DNA of 64,000 bases from positions 1-64,000 of the forward strand of contig NZ_LDES01000022.1 in the NCBI RefSeq assembly GCF_001015195.1, given 5' to 3'. The notes under the pieces are model-generated. The model ran no database searches, was not told the origin of the DNA, and saw nothing but the letters and a program-made list of their open reading frames with translations. This document shows, in pieces, positions 9,177-17,815 of this stretch. The position numbers and the translations under genes were made by a program. The DNA comes from Sphingomonas sp. Y57 (GTDB lineage Bacteria; Pseudomonadota; Alphaproteobacteria; Sphingomonadales; Sphingomonadaceae). How positions within the stretch are numbered: the first letter of the stretch is position 1; each line of letters opens with the position of its first letter.

Positions 9177-9203
9177 CCATTATCATTGATGCTCGAATAA
9201 TGG
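9177..9203. promoter_or_regulatory. Inverted repeat, candidate LysR binding site
   Basis: CCATTAT (9177-9183) and ATAATGG (9197-9203) form perfect 7-bp arms around 13 bases in the 157-bp gap between lysR (-) and the DUF1214 gene (+). The spacing and AT-rich arms suit an LTTR box. An inner 9-bp palindrome (ATCATTGAT) lies between the arms. Assignment to this regulator is inference from position. Confidence 0.5.
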
Positions 9204-9300
9204 TAAGCCCCCCATCACGGATGCGGTGGATCGGCCGGCGGACTGTCCATGCTCGCGCGCGGCTGCTTTCCTTGGTCAAGGACCGGCAAGGAGAGACAGG

Positions 9301-10473
9301 ATGCGAAACTGGGCCGACTATGCGGACCTGCTGAAACCGGCGGCGGACCTGCTTGCCCGTACCCATTCTCCCGACAGCGAGGCGATCAAGGCGCAGTTGT
9401 GGCGCCAGTTCGCGATGAACCTGTCGCAGGGCTATTTCCTGCTGTTCCAGTCGACCCCCGACCATCCCGAGTTCGCGCCCTTCGAGAATTCGGTGTTCCT
9501 GGCCCAGCCCAACCCTGACGCCGTCTATTATTATGCCCCGATCGACGGCAGCGGGACCTACCGGGTGATCGGGGAACGCGGCAACGCGCCGGTCGCGGGG
9601 TTTGCGCTGGGCAACAAGATCATCGGTATGGACCCGCTGCCGGGCAAGGGCCTCGGCAATTACGATTTCGACGATCTGGAGATAGACGCCAATGGGCGCT
9701 TCGAGGTCATTTTCAGTTGCGAACGTCCCGCAGCTCATCAAGGCAACTGGCTGAAATTGCCTGAGGAAGCCGACTTCATCCTGGTCCGCCAATTCTCCTA
9801 CGACTGGGGCAATGAGCGCGACGTCCGCCTCTCCATCGAGCGGCTCGACGCGCCTCCGATCCGCCCGCCCCTCACCCCCGCGCAGGTCGACGTGAAGCTC
9901 GCCCATCTGTTCGGCGGCTATGCGCGCAACCTGTCGCAGATATCGATCGGCGCCGTGGCCCGCTGTGCCGAACAGGGCTTCGTCAACCGTTTCAACCTCA
10001 CCAGCTTCCAGGAGTTGGGCAACGGCAAGGACTGGCCCCAGGCCTATTGGGAGACGGTGTTCGATATCGCCGAGGACGAGGCGTTGATTATCGAATCCGA
10101 GCTGCCCGAGCAGCGCCCCTATTGGAACATCCAGGTGATCGACGGGCTGTGGAACCAGGTCGACTATGTCTATCGCCAGTCGAGCCTCAACGGCCTTCAG
10201 GCCAGGGTCGATGCCGATGGCAAGTTCCGCGCGGTGCTGGCGCACCGCGATCCCGGCGTCGCCAACTGGCTCGACACCGGCGGCAATCTCTACGGAATGC
10301 TGATAGGGCGCTGGTATCGCTGCTCGGGACACCCGACGCCGAGCGTCACCCGGGTGAAATTCGCAGATCTCGACCGGCACCTGCCCGAGGGCGTGGCCCG
10401 CATCACCGGCGATGAGCGCGCCGAGGCGCTGCGCCGCCGCCGGATCGGATCGCAGCTCCGCCGCAAATGGTAA
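9301..10473 (+). CDS. DUF1214 domain-containing protein (paralog 1)
   Basis: A 390-residue cytoplasmic protein with no signal peptide. AAGGAGAG precedes the ATG at 9301; upstream in-frame starts lack a ribosome site. The C-terminal half carries the signature shared with two other proteins in this window: D-[IL]-AEDEA, then [YW]W, an NGLQ or NDKQ segment, and RDPGVANWLDT. This matches the DUF1214 family, whose molecular function is unknown. The gene opens an operon with an SDR and an acyl-CoA synthetase and is divergent from lysR. Three paralogs in 50 kb point to a catalytic or binding role in the pathway, but no reaction can be assigned. Confidence 0.8.
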   Translation: MRNWADYADLLKPAADLLARTHSPDSEAIKAQLWRQFAMNLSQGYFLLFQSTPDHPEFAPFENSVFLAQPNPDAVYYYAPIDGSGTYRVIGERGNAPVAGFALGNKIIGMDPLPGKGLGNYDFDDLEIDANGRFEVIFSCERPAAHQGNWLKLPEEADFILVRQFSYDWGNERDVRLSIERLDAPPIRPPLTPAQVDVKLAHLFGGYARNLSQISIGAVARCAEQGFVNRFNLTSFQELGNGKDWPQAYWETVFDIAEDEALIIESELPEQRPYWNIQVIDGLWNQVDYVYRQSSLNGLQARVDADGKFRAVLAHRDPGVANWLDTGGNLYGMLIGRWYRCSGHPTPSVTRVKFADLDRHLPEGVARITGDERAEALRRRRIGSQLRRKW

Positions 10474-10492
10474 GCCAGACGGGAGAAGGATG

Positions 10493-11392
10493 ATGGCAGG
10501 TTTCCTCGACAAGCGCGCGGGGCTGGGCGGCAAGGTCGCGGCCGTAGTCGGCGGCGGTTTCGGGATCGGCGCGGCGATATCGATGGCATTGGCCGAGGCG
10601 GGGGTCGACCTGGCTATCTGCGACATCGACGCGGCGGCGATGGGGGAGACCGCACAGGCCGCCCGCGCGCTCGGCCGTACGGTCACCACCTGCCACGCCG
10701 ACGCGACCGACGAAGCCGCGCTTGACGCCTATTACGACCGGCTCGCCGAGAATTTCGGTCGCCTCGACATTCTCGTAAATGTCGCGGGCGGAACCCGGCG
10801 GCGCAGCTTCATGGAGGCGAGCCGCGCCACCATCGCCGACGATATCCAGCGCAACTACGGCTATGTCATCCAGTCAGTGCAGCGCGCGGTGCCGCTGATC
10901 CGCCGATCGGGCGACGGCGGCAGCATCGTCAACTTCACCACGATCGAGGCGCACCGCGGCGCGGCCGGTTTCTCGGTCTATGCCGGGGCCAAAGCGGCGA
11001 CGACCAACTTCACCCGCGCGATGGCGGTCGAACTGGGCAAGGAGAAGATCCGGCTCAACTGCATCGCACCCGACACCACGCCAAGCCGGGGCAATATGAA
11101 TGGCCTGCCGCCCGAATATGGTGAGGCATTCATGCGCCTGTCCGATGCGGTGAAGCCGCAGGGCATGACGATGTACATCCCGCGCGGCGAGCAGCCGCCG
11201 CCCGAGGCGCTGGCTGACGCGGTGCTGTTCCTTGCCTCCGATCTCGCCCGCTTCGTCTCGGGCACGACCCTGCACGTCGACGGCGGGACGATGGCGGCGG
11301 CCGGCTTCCTCGACTGGCCGTTCGGCGACGGCTTCGTGCCGGTGCCGCTCGCGGGAACGCTCGAGCGCATGTACCGCGATGTCGATGGCTGA
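10493..11392 (+). CDS. SDR family oxidoreductase
   Basis: NAD(P)-dependent dehydrogenase of 299 residues. ATG codons occur at 10490 and 10493; GGGAGAAGG at 10481-10489 gives better spacing for the second. Seen: a modified glycine motif VGGGFGIG, the CDID cofactor-selecting loop (Asp suggests NAD+), NVAGG in place of NNAG, catalytic Thr/Ser region NFTTIE, and YAGAK for YxxxK. The Ser is replaced by Thr in the usual SS position, and the tail after residue 260 is longer than usual. It overlaps the acyl-CoA synthetase gene by eight bases. Confidence 0.85.
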   Translation: MAGFLDKRAGLGGKVAAVVGGGFGIGAAISMALAEAGVDLAICDIDAAAMGETAQAARALGRTVTTCHADATDEAALDAYYDRLAENFGRLDILVNVAGGTRRRSFMEASRATIADDIQRNYGYVIQSVQRAVPLIRRSGDGGSIVNFTTIEAHRGAAGFSVYAGAKAATTNFTRAMAVELGKEKIRLNCIAPDTTPSRGNMNGLPPEYGEAFMRLSDAVKPQGMTMYIPRGEQPPPEALADAVLFLASDLARFVSGTTLHVDGGTMAAAGFLDWPFGDGFVPVPLAGTLERMYRDVDG

Positions 11393-12905
11393 GCCCGTCG
11401 ACCCTGCCGCCTGGATCGATCTCGCCAGCGGCCAGCCCATCGGCGGCGCGCCGCTCGGCATGTTGCTCAGCGCCCAGGCCGCCGCGACGCCCGATCGTCC
11501 GGCCTTCACCCTGGGCGAGACCAGCCTGAGCTTCGCGGCGTTCGACCGGCGCGCCAACCGGCGCGCGCGGCACCTGATCGACCGGGGCATCGCCGCGGGC
11601 GACCGGGTGATCCTGGCGATGGCCAACCGTCCCGACTATCTCGAATGCGCCTTCGCGCTGTGGAAGATCGGCGCGACGCCCTGCCCCGTCTCCGAACGGC
11701 TGGCCCCCGCCGAGTTCGCCGAGATCGTGACGCTGGCCGAGCCACGCGCGGTAATCGGAGCATCCGGCCTCGCGGTTGACGCGCCTCGGCTCTACGCCAT
11801 CGACGATCCATTGCCGGACGACATCGACGACAGCCCCCTGCCGCCCGCCGTCGCCACGCCCGGCAAGATCGCCAACAGCGGCGGCAGCACCGGCCGGCCC
11901 AAGCTGATCGTCGATCCGCTGGCCTCGGTCTGGGGCCCCGACAAGGAAGGCTGCCGGCGGGGGCCGCGTCTGACCATGCTCAATCCGGGCCCGCTCTACC
12001 ATTCCGCACCGTTCAACACGACCACCATGGCCCTTGCGCAGGGCACCCATATTGTCTGCCTGGGCCGCTTCGATCCCCAGGATTGGCTCGACGCGGTCGA
12101 ACGGCATGGCGTCGACTATGCCTATATGGTGCCGACGATGATGGCGCGGATCGCACGCCTGCCCATTACGGAAACCGAAAGGCGCGACCTGTCGGCGATC
12201 CGCACCCTGCTCCATATGGCTGCCCCCTGCCCGCCCGAGATCAAGCGCTGGTGGATCAACAGGATCGGTGCGGAACGGGTCTGGGAGGTCTATGGCGGAA
12301 CCGAGCGGATCGGCGTCACCATGATCGGCGGCGACGAGTGGCTCAGGCATCCCGACACGGTCGGCAAGGCAAGCCCCGGCCAGGAGATACTGATCACCGA
12401 CGAGGACGGCACGCCGCTGCCGACGGGAACGATCGGCGAGATCCACTTCCGCAAGACCGGCGGTGCCCCCGCCAGCTACGCCTATATCGGCGCAGCCGGC
12501 CGGACGAAGGGCGACATTGACAGCTTCGGCGACATGGGCTGGCTCGACGAAGCCGGCTATCTCCATATCGCCGATCGTCGCACCGACATGGTGCTGGTCG
12601 GCGGGATCAACATCTATCCGGCCGAGATCGAAGCAGCGATCGAGGCACTGCCCGGCGTACGCGGCTGTGCGGTGATCGGCCTGCCCGACGCCGACATGGG
12701 CAACCGGTTGCACGCCATCATCGAAGTCGTCTCGCCGGACGATGTCCCCGAGGACCTCGGCGCCTTCCTCGCCCCGCTTGCCGACCGGCTGCCCGCGCTG
12801 AAGCGGCCGCGCTCGACCGAGTTTACCCTGCACCCGATCCGCGACGAGGCCGGCAAGGTGCGGCGCTCGGCGCTGCGCGAGGAACGGCTCAGGGGATCAG
12901 AATGA
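11385..12905 (+). CDS. Acyl-CoA synthetase / AMP-dependent ligase
   Basis: Activates a carboxylic acid to its CoA thioester through an acyl-AMP. It has 506 residues; ATG codons at 11379 and 11385 both overlap the SDR stop. Seen: phosphate loop NSGGSTGRPK, YGGTE adenine motif, GDMGWLDEAGY, the hinge DRRTDM with VGGINIYPAE, and the catalytic C-terminal Lys in EAGKVRRS. The loop is a variant (SGGSTGRPK rather than SGTTGxPKG). With the adjacent SDR and DUF1214 it probably prepares an acid for beta-oxidation. The 3' end overlaps the convergent MDR gene by 17 bases. Confidence 0.88.
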   Translation: MAEPVDPAAWIDLASGQPIGGAPLGMLLSAQAAATPDRPAFTLGETSLSFAAFDRRANRRARHLIDRGIAAGDRVILAMANRPDYLECAFALWKIGATPCPVSERLAPAEFAEIVTLAEPRAVIGASGLAVDAPRLYAIDDPLPDDIDDSPLPPAVATPGKIANSGGSTGRPKLIVDPLASVWGPDKEGCRRGPRLTMLNPGPLYHSAPFNTTTMALAQGTHIVCLGRFDPQDWLDAVERHGVDYAYMVPTMMARIARLPITETERRDLSAIRTLLHMAAPCPPEIKRWWINRIGAERVWEVYGGTERIGVTMIGGDEWLRHPDTVGKASPGQEILITDEDGTPLPTGTIGEIHFRKTGGAPASYAYIGAAGRTKGDIDSFGDMGWLDEAGYLHIADRRTDMVLVGGINIYPAEIEAAIEALPGVRGCAVIGLPDADMGNRLHAIIEVVSPDDVPEDLGAFLAPLADRLPALKRPRSTEFTLHPIRDEAGKVRRSALREERLRGSE

Positions 12906-13797
12906 TCTTGCCGCCAGCGCCGCCGGCATCGGTCAGGCGCTGCGCCTCGGCGGCGTCCTCCAGCGGCATGACCCGCGCGATCGGCACGGCTATTTCGCCA
13001 TTCCGCACGGCGTCCAGCAGTTGGCCGAGCCGCCCGGCGTCAGCGGCGACCGCGTAAAATTCAGGAATGGCAGGCAGGCCCTGCGGATCGATCGGCGTGG
13101 TCGCCGCGGTGGCGATCCGGCCGCCGGGGCGGAGATGCCGGCACAGCGCCGCGACCGCATCGCCGCCGACCGTGTCGACGACATGATCGAAGGGCGCGCC
13201 GCACCAGTCCTCCTCGCCGAGCGCGATCACCTGCGCCGCGCCGAGCGCCAGCGCCTCGCCCTTCCGCGCTCCGCGCACCGCCGCGACGACGTGCACCCCG
13301 CGCCGCAGCGCCGCATCGAGCGCGAAGCGCCCGACCGCGCCGACCGCGCCGGTTAGCAGGATGCGCTGGCCCGGCTGCGCGTCGACCGCGCGTTCGACGA
13401 GCTGCGCTCCGGTCAGTCCCGCTGTCGGCACCGCCGCCGCAGCCTCGAACGACAAGCCTTCCGGGATCGCGACGAGCCGGTCGGCCGCGACCGCGACATA
13501 TTCGGCGTAGCCGCCCTTGGTGAAGGGATCGAGCATGGCGGCGACGCGGACGCCGGGTGCGAGGCCCTCGCCGCCCACCGTCACGCCGGCAACGTCATAG
13601 CCGAGGATATGGGGGAAGGAGACCGGCGCATAGCCGGCGAACATTCCGGCGCGCCATTTGCCGTCCGCCGGATTGACCGCCGCGGCGCGGATCTCGACCA
13701 GCATCTCGCCGGGCTTCGGCTCGGGGCGCGGCCAGGTGCCGAACTCGAGCACCTCCGGCCCGCCATAGCCTCGGATCGCAACCGCGCGCATGGTCAT
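12889..13797 (-). CDS. MDR family NAD(P)H:quinone oxidoreductase-like
   Basis: Zinc-free medium-chain dehydrogenase/reductase of 302 residues. It has the GroES-like N-terminal half (VEIRAAAVNPADGKWR, PHILGYDVAGV) and a Rossmann half with GAVGAVGRFALDAALRRG. No structural or catalytic zinc cysteines are visible, as in quinone oxidoreductases and enoyl reductases. The start overlaps the preceding EthD-like stop by four bases (ATGA), so it is the last gene of the thiolase/E1/lipoyl operon. It may reduce an enone or enoyl-CoA; it could also reoxidise a reduced cofactor, but that is speculation. Confidence 0.85.
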   Translation of the reverse strand: MTMRAVAIRGYGGPEVLEFGTWPRPEPKPGEMLVEIRAAAVNPADGKWRAGMFAGYAPVSFPHILGYDVAGVTVGGEGLAPGVRVAAMLDPFTKGGYAEYVAVAADRLVAIPEGLSFEAAAAVPTAGLTGAQLVERAVDAQPGQRILLTGAVGAVGRFALDAALRRGVHVVAAVRGARKGEALALGAAQVIALGEEDWCGAPFDHVVDTVGGDAVAALCRHLRPGGRIATAATTPIDPQGLPAIPEFYAVAADAGRLGQLLDAVRNGEIAVPIARVMPLEDAAEAQRLTDAGGAGGKIILIP

Positions 13798-14096
13798 TGC
13801 AGGAAGGTGAAGGCCGCGCTGGCGGGATCGATCGCGTCGGTCAGCCGCATCGTCGGCACTGCCGCGAACACGCTTTGCAGCAGCGCGGCCGGATCGTCGG
13901 TCTCGACCTCGTAGAGGGCGATGAAGACGCCGGTCGGCTGCCCGTCCATGCCGAGCTGGCGATAGCGGTCGCAGGCGAGGAAGCCCGGCAGGGCCAGCAT
14001 ATCGGCCACGTGGGTTTCGGCATACCAGCGGTCGTAATCCTCCTCGCGGCCCGGCAAGGCTCGCGAGGAAACATGCAATTTGTAACGCGCCGTCAT
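13794..14096 (-). CDS. Small EthD-like dimeric alpha/beta-barrel protein
   Basis: A 100-residue protein with the pattern YDRWYAETHVADMLALPGF, typical of the EthD/DUF4286-like ferredoxin-fold families. Members are small dimeric enzymes or ligand-binding proteins. The His in the ETHV segment is at the position that is usually conserved. It is coupled by ATGA overlaps on both sides: with the lipoyl-domain gene upstream and the MDR oxidoreductase downstream, so all three are likely made together. No specific function can be given. Confidence 0.75.
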   Translation of the reverse strand: MTARYKLHVSSRALPGREEDYDRWYAETHVADMLALPGFLACDRYRQLGMDGQPTGVFIALYEVETDDPAALLQSVFAAVPTMRLTDAIDPASAAFTFLQ

Positions 14097-14323
14097 TCGA
14101 TCACGGCCAGCACCGTGCCGACCTCATAGGTCTCGCCAACCTGCGCAACGATCTTGAGCGTGCCGCTCGCCGGGCTCTCGACCTCCTGGGTCGATTTCTC
14201 GGATTCCAGCGCATAGAGCGGCGCGCCCTCGACCGCCTGGCCGCCGTCGGCGACCAGCCATTCGGCGAGTACGCCCTCGTTCATCGAAAAGCCGAGCTTC
14301 GGCAACAGAACCTCAACAGCCAT
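14093..14323 (-). CDS. Free-standing lipoyl-domain protein
   Basis: A 76-residue protein that is only a biotinyl/lipoyl attachment domain. The modification hairpin reads ESEKSTQEV with Lys43 as the lipoylation site; biotin domains would have MKM here. GGAG precedes the ATG. In ordinary 2-oxoacid dehydrogenases this domain is the N-terminus of the E2 acyltransferase, but here the protein stops with no linker, E1/E3-binding domain or catalytic domain. It follows E1 beta by 38 bases. It presumably carries the acyl group or electrons from E1 to an unknown acceptor. Confidence 0.85.
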   Translation of the reverse strand: MAVEVLLPKLGFSMNEGVLAEWLVADGGQAVEGAPLYALESEKSTQEVESPASGTLKIVAQVGETYEVGTVLAVIE

Positions 14324-14361
14324 TTTCGGTAACTCCCTGGAAAAATGTCAGGCCAAAATCG

Positions 14362-15366
14362 TCAGGCCATCAGCGCCTTGGCGGCGTCAACGATATCGGC
14401 GGTCTGCGGCGCGAAGGCGGTTTCCAGCGGCTTGGAGAAGGGCACCGCGCAGAAGGCGCCGCCCAACCGCTTCACCGGCGCCTTGAGCTTGCCGAACAGC
14501 TCCTCGTTCAGCACCGAGCCGATCTCGGCGCCGACCCCGAACGGGGTGACCGCCTCGTGCACGATCATCGCCCGGCCGGTCCTGGCGACCGACGCCAGCA
14601 CCGTATCGCGGTCCCAGGGCGCGATGGTGCGCAGGTCGATCAGCTCGGCCGATATCCCCGCCTCGGCGAGTTGGGCGACCGCCGGCATCGCCTCCTGGAT
14701 CATCCGGGCATAGGCGATGATGGTGACGTCGCTGCCCTCGCTGAGCACATTCGCCTTGCCGATCGGCACGCGATGGTCCTTCTCGGGCGCTTCGGCCGGG
14801 GTCCAGTAGGTCGGCAGATTCTCGATGAACAGCACCGGATCGGGGTCGTCGATCGCGCTGCGCATCAGCCCATAGGCATCGCGCGGGCTCGACGGAGCCA
14901 CCACCTTGATCCCGGCGGTGTGGGCGAACCACGCTTCCAGATAGTCGCAATGCTGCCCGCCCGAGGCGAAGCCCGTGCCCGTCATCGTGCGGATCACGAT
15001 CGGCACATGCGTCTGGCCGCCCGACATGAAGCGCAGCTTGGCGGCGTGGTTGACGATCATGTCCATCGCCACCGTGGTGAAGTTCATCAGCATGATCTCC
15101 GCGACCGGCTTGAAGCCGACCAGCGAAGCGCCGATCGCGGCGCCGACAATCGCCTGCTCGGAAATCGGGGTCGAACGGACGCGCGCGTCGCCGAAGCGGC
15201 TCGACAGCCCCTTGGTCACCCCGCAGACGCCTCCCTCCTCGGGATCAGCGACGTCCTCGCCGAGCACGACCACATTGTCGTCGGACTCCATCGCATCGGC
15301 GATGGCGGCGTTGATGGCCTGGAGGATATTTGCCTTGGCGGGCTTGGCAGCGGTCTGGGTAGCCAT
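14362..15366 (-). CDS. 2-oxoacid/acetoin-type dehydrogenase E1 component, beta subunit
   Basis: A 334-residue transketolase-like subunit pairing with E1 alpha. Seen: VVVLGEDVADPEEGG, the PISEQAIVGAAIGA segment that lines the thiamine diphosphate site, TGTGFASGGQHCDYLEAW, and the C-terminal transketolase domain (ISAELIDLRTIAPWD). Sequence character is closest to acetoin or branched-chain type E1 beta. It overlaps E1 alpha by one base and precedes the free lipoyl domain. The substrate (2-oxoacid, acetoin-like or acyloin) cannot be decided from sequence. Confidence 0.9.
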   Translation of the reverse strand: MATQTAAKPAKANILQAINAAIADAMESDDNVVVLGEDVADPEEGGVCGVTKGLSSRFGDARVRSTPISEQAIVGAAIGASLVGFKPVAEIMLMNFTTVAMDMIVNHAAKLRFMSGGQTHVPIVIRTMTGTGFASGGQHCDYLEAWFAHTAGIKVVAPSSPRDAYGLMRSAIDDPDPVLFIENLPTYWTPAEAPEKDHRVPIGKANVLSEGSDVTIIAYARMIQEAMPAVAQLAEAGISAELIDLRTIAPWDRDTVLASVARTGRAMIVHEAVTPFGVGAEIGSVLNEELFGKLKAPVKRLGGAFCAVPFSKPLETAFAPQTADIVDAAKALMA

Positions 15367-16346
15367 CAGTTGAGCTCCTCGGCGAACACGTCGCGCTTCA
15401 GTTCCTCGACACCGGGGAAATCGCTGGCCAGCGCGAACTCGACCGCCTCGTCGATCTGCGCCTCGATCCCCGCCTCGATCTCGGCGAGTTGCTCCTCGTC
15501 GGCGACGCCGTCGGCGATCAGCCGGGCGCGGAAGCGGGGCACCGGATCGTCGGCCATCGCCCGCGCCTTGCGCTCCTTGTCCATGTACGCGTCCTGGTCG
15601 CCGAAGACGTGCCCGTGGAAACGGTAGGTCATCGCCTCGATCAGCGTGGGGCCCTCGCCAGCGCGGGCACGCTCGATCGCCTCGCGGGCGGCGGCGTACA
15701 TCGCGAAGGGATCGTTGCCGTCGACGCGCTCGCCGGGGATACCGTAGGCGGCGGCACGATCGGCGACCTTGACGTTGCTGGTCTTGTCATAGGCGGTGTG
15801 CTCGCCCCATTCGTTGTTCTGGCAAACGAAGATCACCGGCAGCTTCCACACCGACGCCAGGTTGAGCGATTCGTGGAAGGCGCCGATATTGGCGGCGCCG
15901 TCGCCGAAATTGGCGACCGTCACCCGCCCGTCGCCGCGAAGCTGCGAGGCCCAGGCGAGGCCGTTGGCGATCGGCATGGTCGATCCGACGATGCCGGTCG
16001 TCACCATGATCCCCTTGGTCGGATAGGTGACGTGCATCGGGCCGCCCTTGCCCTTGCAGGTGCCGGTGGTGCGCCCGGCGACCTCGGCCCACAGGTCCTT
16101 GAGCGGCAGGCCCTTGGCGAGCTGGTCGTGGCTGCCGCGGTAGATGGTGCAGACATAATCCTCGTCGGTCAGGTTGACCGAGATCGCGCTGGGGATCACC
16201 TCCTGCCCGCGCGGGCTGTAATAGGGCATGACCAGGCGGCCGGTCATGATCACCTTGCGCGAGCGCTCGTCATTGGCCTTGATCAGCGCCATGCGGCGGT
16301 AGATCTCGATCTGGGTCCCGGCATCGGGCACGGCCCTGTTGGTCAT
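15366..16346 (-). CDS. 2-oxoacid/acetoin-type dehydrogenase E1 component, alpha subunit
   Basis: A 326-residue subunit binding thiamine diphosphate. The TPP motif starts at GDG (148-150) and ends at NN (177-178). The phosphorylatable-loop region RFHGHVFGDQDAYM is also typical. It is about the length of AcoA and shorter than pyruvate E1 alpha. The gene lies 129 bases downstream of the thiolase gene on the same strand and directly upstream of E1 beta. Together they would decarboxylate or cleave a keto compound and pass the acyl unit to the lipoyl domain. Confidence 0.9.
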   Translation of the reverse strand: MTNRAVPDAGTQIEIYRRMALIKANDERSRKVIMTGRLVMPYYSPRGQEVIPSAISVNLTDEDYVCTIYRGSHDQLAKGLPLKDLWAEVAGRTTGTCKGKGGPMHVTYPTKGIMVTTGIVGSTMPIANGLAWASQLRGDGRVTVANFGDGAANIGAFHESLNLASVWKLPVIFVCQNNEWGEHTAYDKTSNVKVADRAAAYGIPGERVDGNDPFAMYAAAREAIERARAGEGPTLIEAMTYRFHGHVFGDQDAYMDKERKARAMADDPVPRFRARLIADGVADEEQLAEIEAGIEAQIDEAVEFALASDFPGVEELKRDVFAEELN

Positions 16347-16475
16347 CGATCAGCCTTTCTGTTTCCGGCGCACCGGTCGTTCGGACCCGCTCTGCCATGT
16401 TCCGCGCCGCTTGGCAGTCCCCGCGCGACAGGCGCGCGACGATATCGCGGTTGTGAAGGCTTGGCCTCGCCGGCG

Positions 16476-17654
16476 TCAGGCCAGCTCGAACAGCGCCGCC
16501 GCGCCCATCCCGCCACCGATGCACATCGTCACCACCGCATTGCGGGCGCCGAGCCGGCGGCCGGCGAGCAGGGCATGGCCGGTCATCCGGGAGCCGGTCA
16601 TGCCAAACGGATGGCCGAGCGCGATCGCGCCGCCGTCGACGTTGAGCCGCTCCTGCGAGATGCCGAGCCGGTCGCGGCAATAGAGCGCCTGGCTGGCATA
16701 GGCCTCGTTGAGCTCCCACAGGTCGATGTCGTCGACCGTCAGCCCGCAGCGTTCCAGCAGTTTCGGCACCGCGAAGACCGGGCCGATCCCCATCTCGTCG
16801 GGCTCGCAGCCCGCGACCTGCATCCCCTTGTAGAGGCCGAGGATCGGGATGCCGCGCCGCGCCGCCTCGTCGGCGTCCATCACCACGCAGACGCTCGATC
16901 CGTCCGAAAGCTGGCTGCAATTGCCGGCGGTGACGGTGCCGTCCTCGAACAGCGGCTTGAGCTTCGCCAGCCCCTCGATATCGGTGCCCGGCCGGTTGCA
17001 CTCGTCGCGTTCGAGCCGGACCTCCTCCTGCCCGGTCACCACCAGCGCCTTGTCGACGAGGTTGCGGGTGACGTTTATCGGCACGATCTCCGCGTCGAAA
17101 TGCCCCTGCTGCTGGGCGGCGGCGGCGCGCGCCTGGCTGATGACCGCGAATTCGTCCTGCGCTTCACGGCTAACGCCGTAGCGGCGGGCGACGATGTCGC
17201 CGGTCAGGTTCATCGCCATGTAGATTTCGGGCTTGTGCTCGACCAGCCAATCGTCCCGGGTACGGAACGTGTTGCGGTGCGGATCGACCAGCGACACCGT
17301 CTCGACACCGCCAGCGACGTAGATGCCGCCCTCCCCGGCCCGGATGCGCTGGGCAGCGAAGGCGATGGTCTGCAGGCCCGACGAGCATTTGCGGTCGAGC
17401 GTGACGCCGCACACCTCGACCGGCAGGCCGGCTCGCAGCGCCGCCTGTCGCGCGATGTTCGATCCCACCGCGCCCTCGCAGCGTGCCGAACCCAGCAGCA
17501 CATCCTCCACCTCGCCCGGATCGATCCCGGCACGCGCCACGGCGGCCGCGATCACATGGCCGGCCATGGTGGCGCCATGAACGTTGTTGAGCGAACCGCG
17601 ATGGGCCTTGCCGATCGGGGTCCGCGCGGTGGCGACGATCGCCGCTTCCTTCAT
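16476..17654 (-). CDS. Thiolase (acetyl-CoA acyltransferase)
   Basis: Cleaves a 3-ketoacyl-CoA with CoA. It has 392 residues and all catalytic residues: nucleophile Cys90 in DRKCSSG, His348 in GHPFG and Cys378 in MCIGGGMG. The start at 17654 follows a GGGAGGACAGG site; the longer frame to 17714 has none. It heads the minus-strand operon and is divergent from the crotonase at 17816 with 161 bases between. It is a normal degradative thiolase, unlike the thiolase-like gene at 18948, so the two should not share a function. Confidence 0.92.
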   Translation of the reverse strand: MKEAAIVATARTPIGKAHRGSLNNVHGATMAGHVIAAAVARAGIDPGEVEDVLLGSARCEGAVGSNIARQAALRAGLPVEVCGVTLDRKCSSGLQTIAFAAQRIRAGEGGIYVAGGVETVSLVDPHRNTFRTRDDWLVEHKPEIYMAMNLTGDIVARRYGVSREAQDEFAVISQARAAAAQQQGHFDAEIVPINVTRNLVDKALVVTGQEEVRLERDECNRPGTDIEGLAKLKPLFEDGTVTAGNCSQLSDGSSVCVVMDADEAARRGIPILGLYKGMQVAGCEPDEMGIGPVFAVPKLLERCGLTVDDIDLWELNEAYASQALYCRDRLGISQERLNVDGGAIALGHPFGMTGSRMTGHALLAGRRLGARNAVVTMCIGGGMGAAALFELA

Positions 17655-17815
17655 GTCCGTCCTGTCCTCCCGCAACCTGACCGCGAGATAATCGCCGGGC
17701 TCGCCGCTTGCCATCGCCGGCCGCGCTCATCACGTCTGCGATGTTTCCCGGCTCGCTTGACCATCGCACCCCGCGCCAACACACCGGGCGTCGAAATTCG
17801 GCTTGGAGCGCCCAG

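Noticed and set aside
12889-17654. A complete pyruvate or branched-chain dehydrogenase complex
   Set aside because: No E2 catalytic domain or E3 gene is present; only E1 subunits and a lone lipoyl domain.
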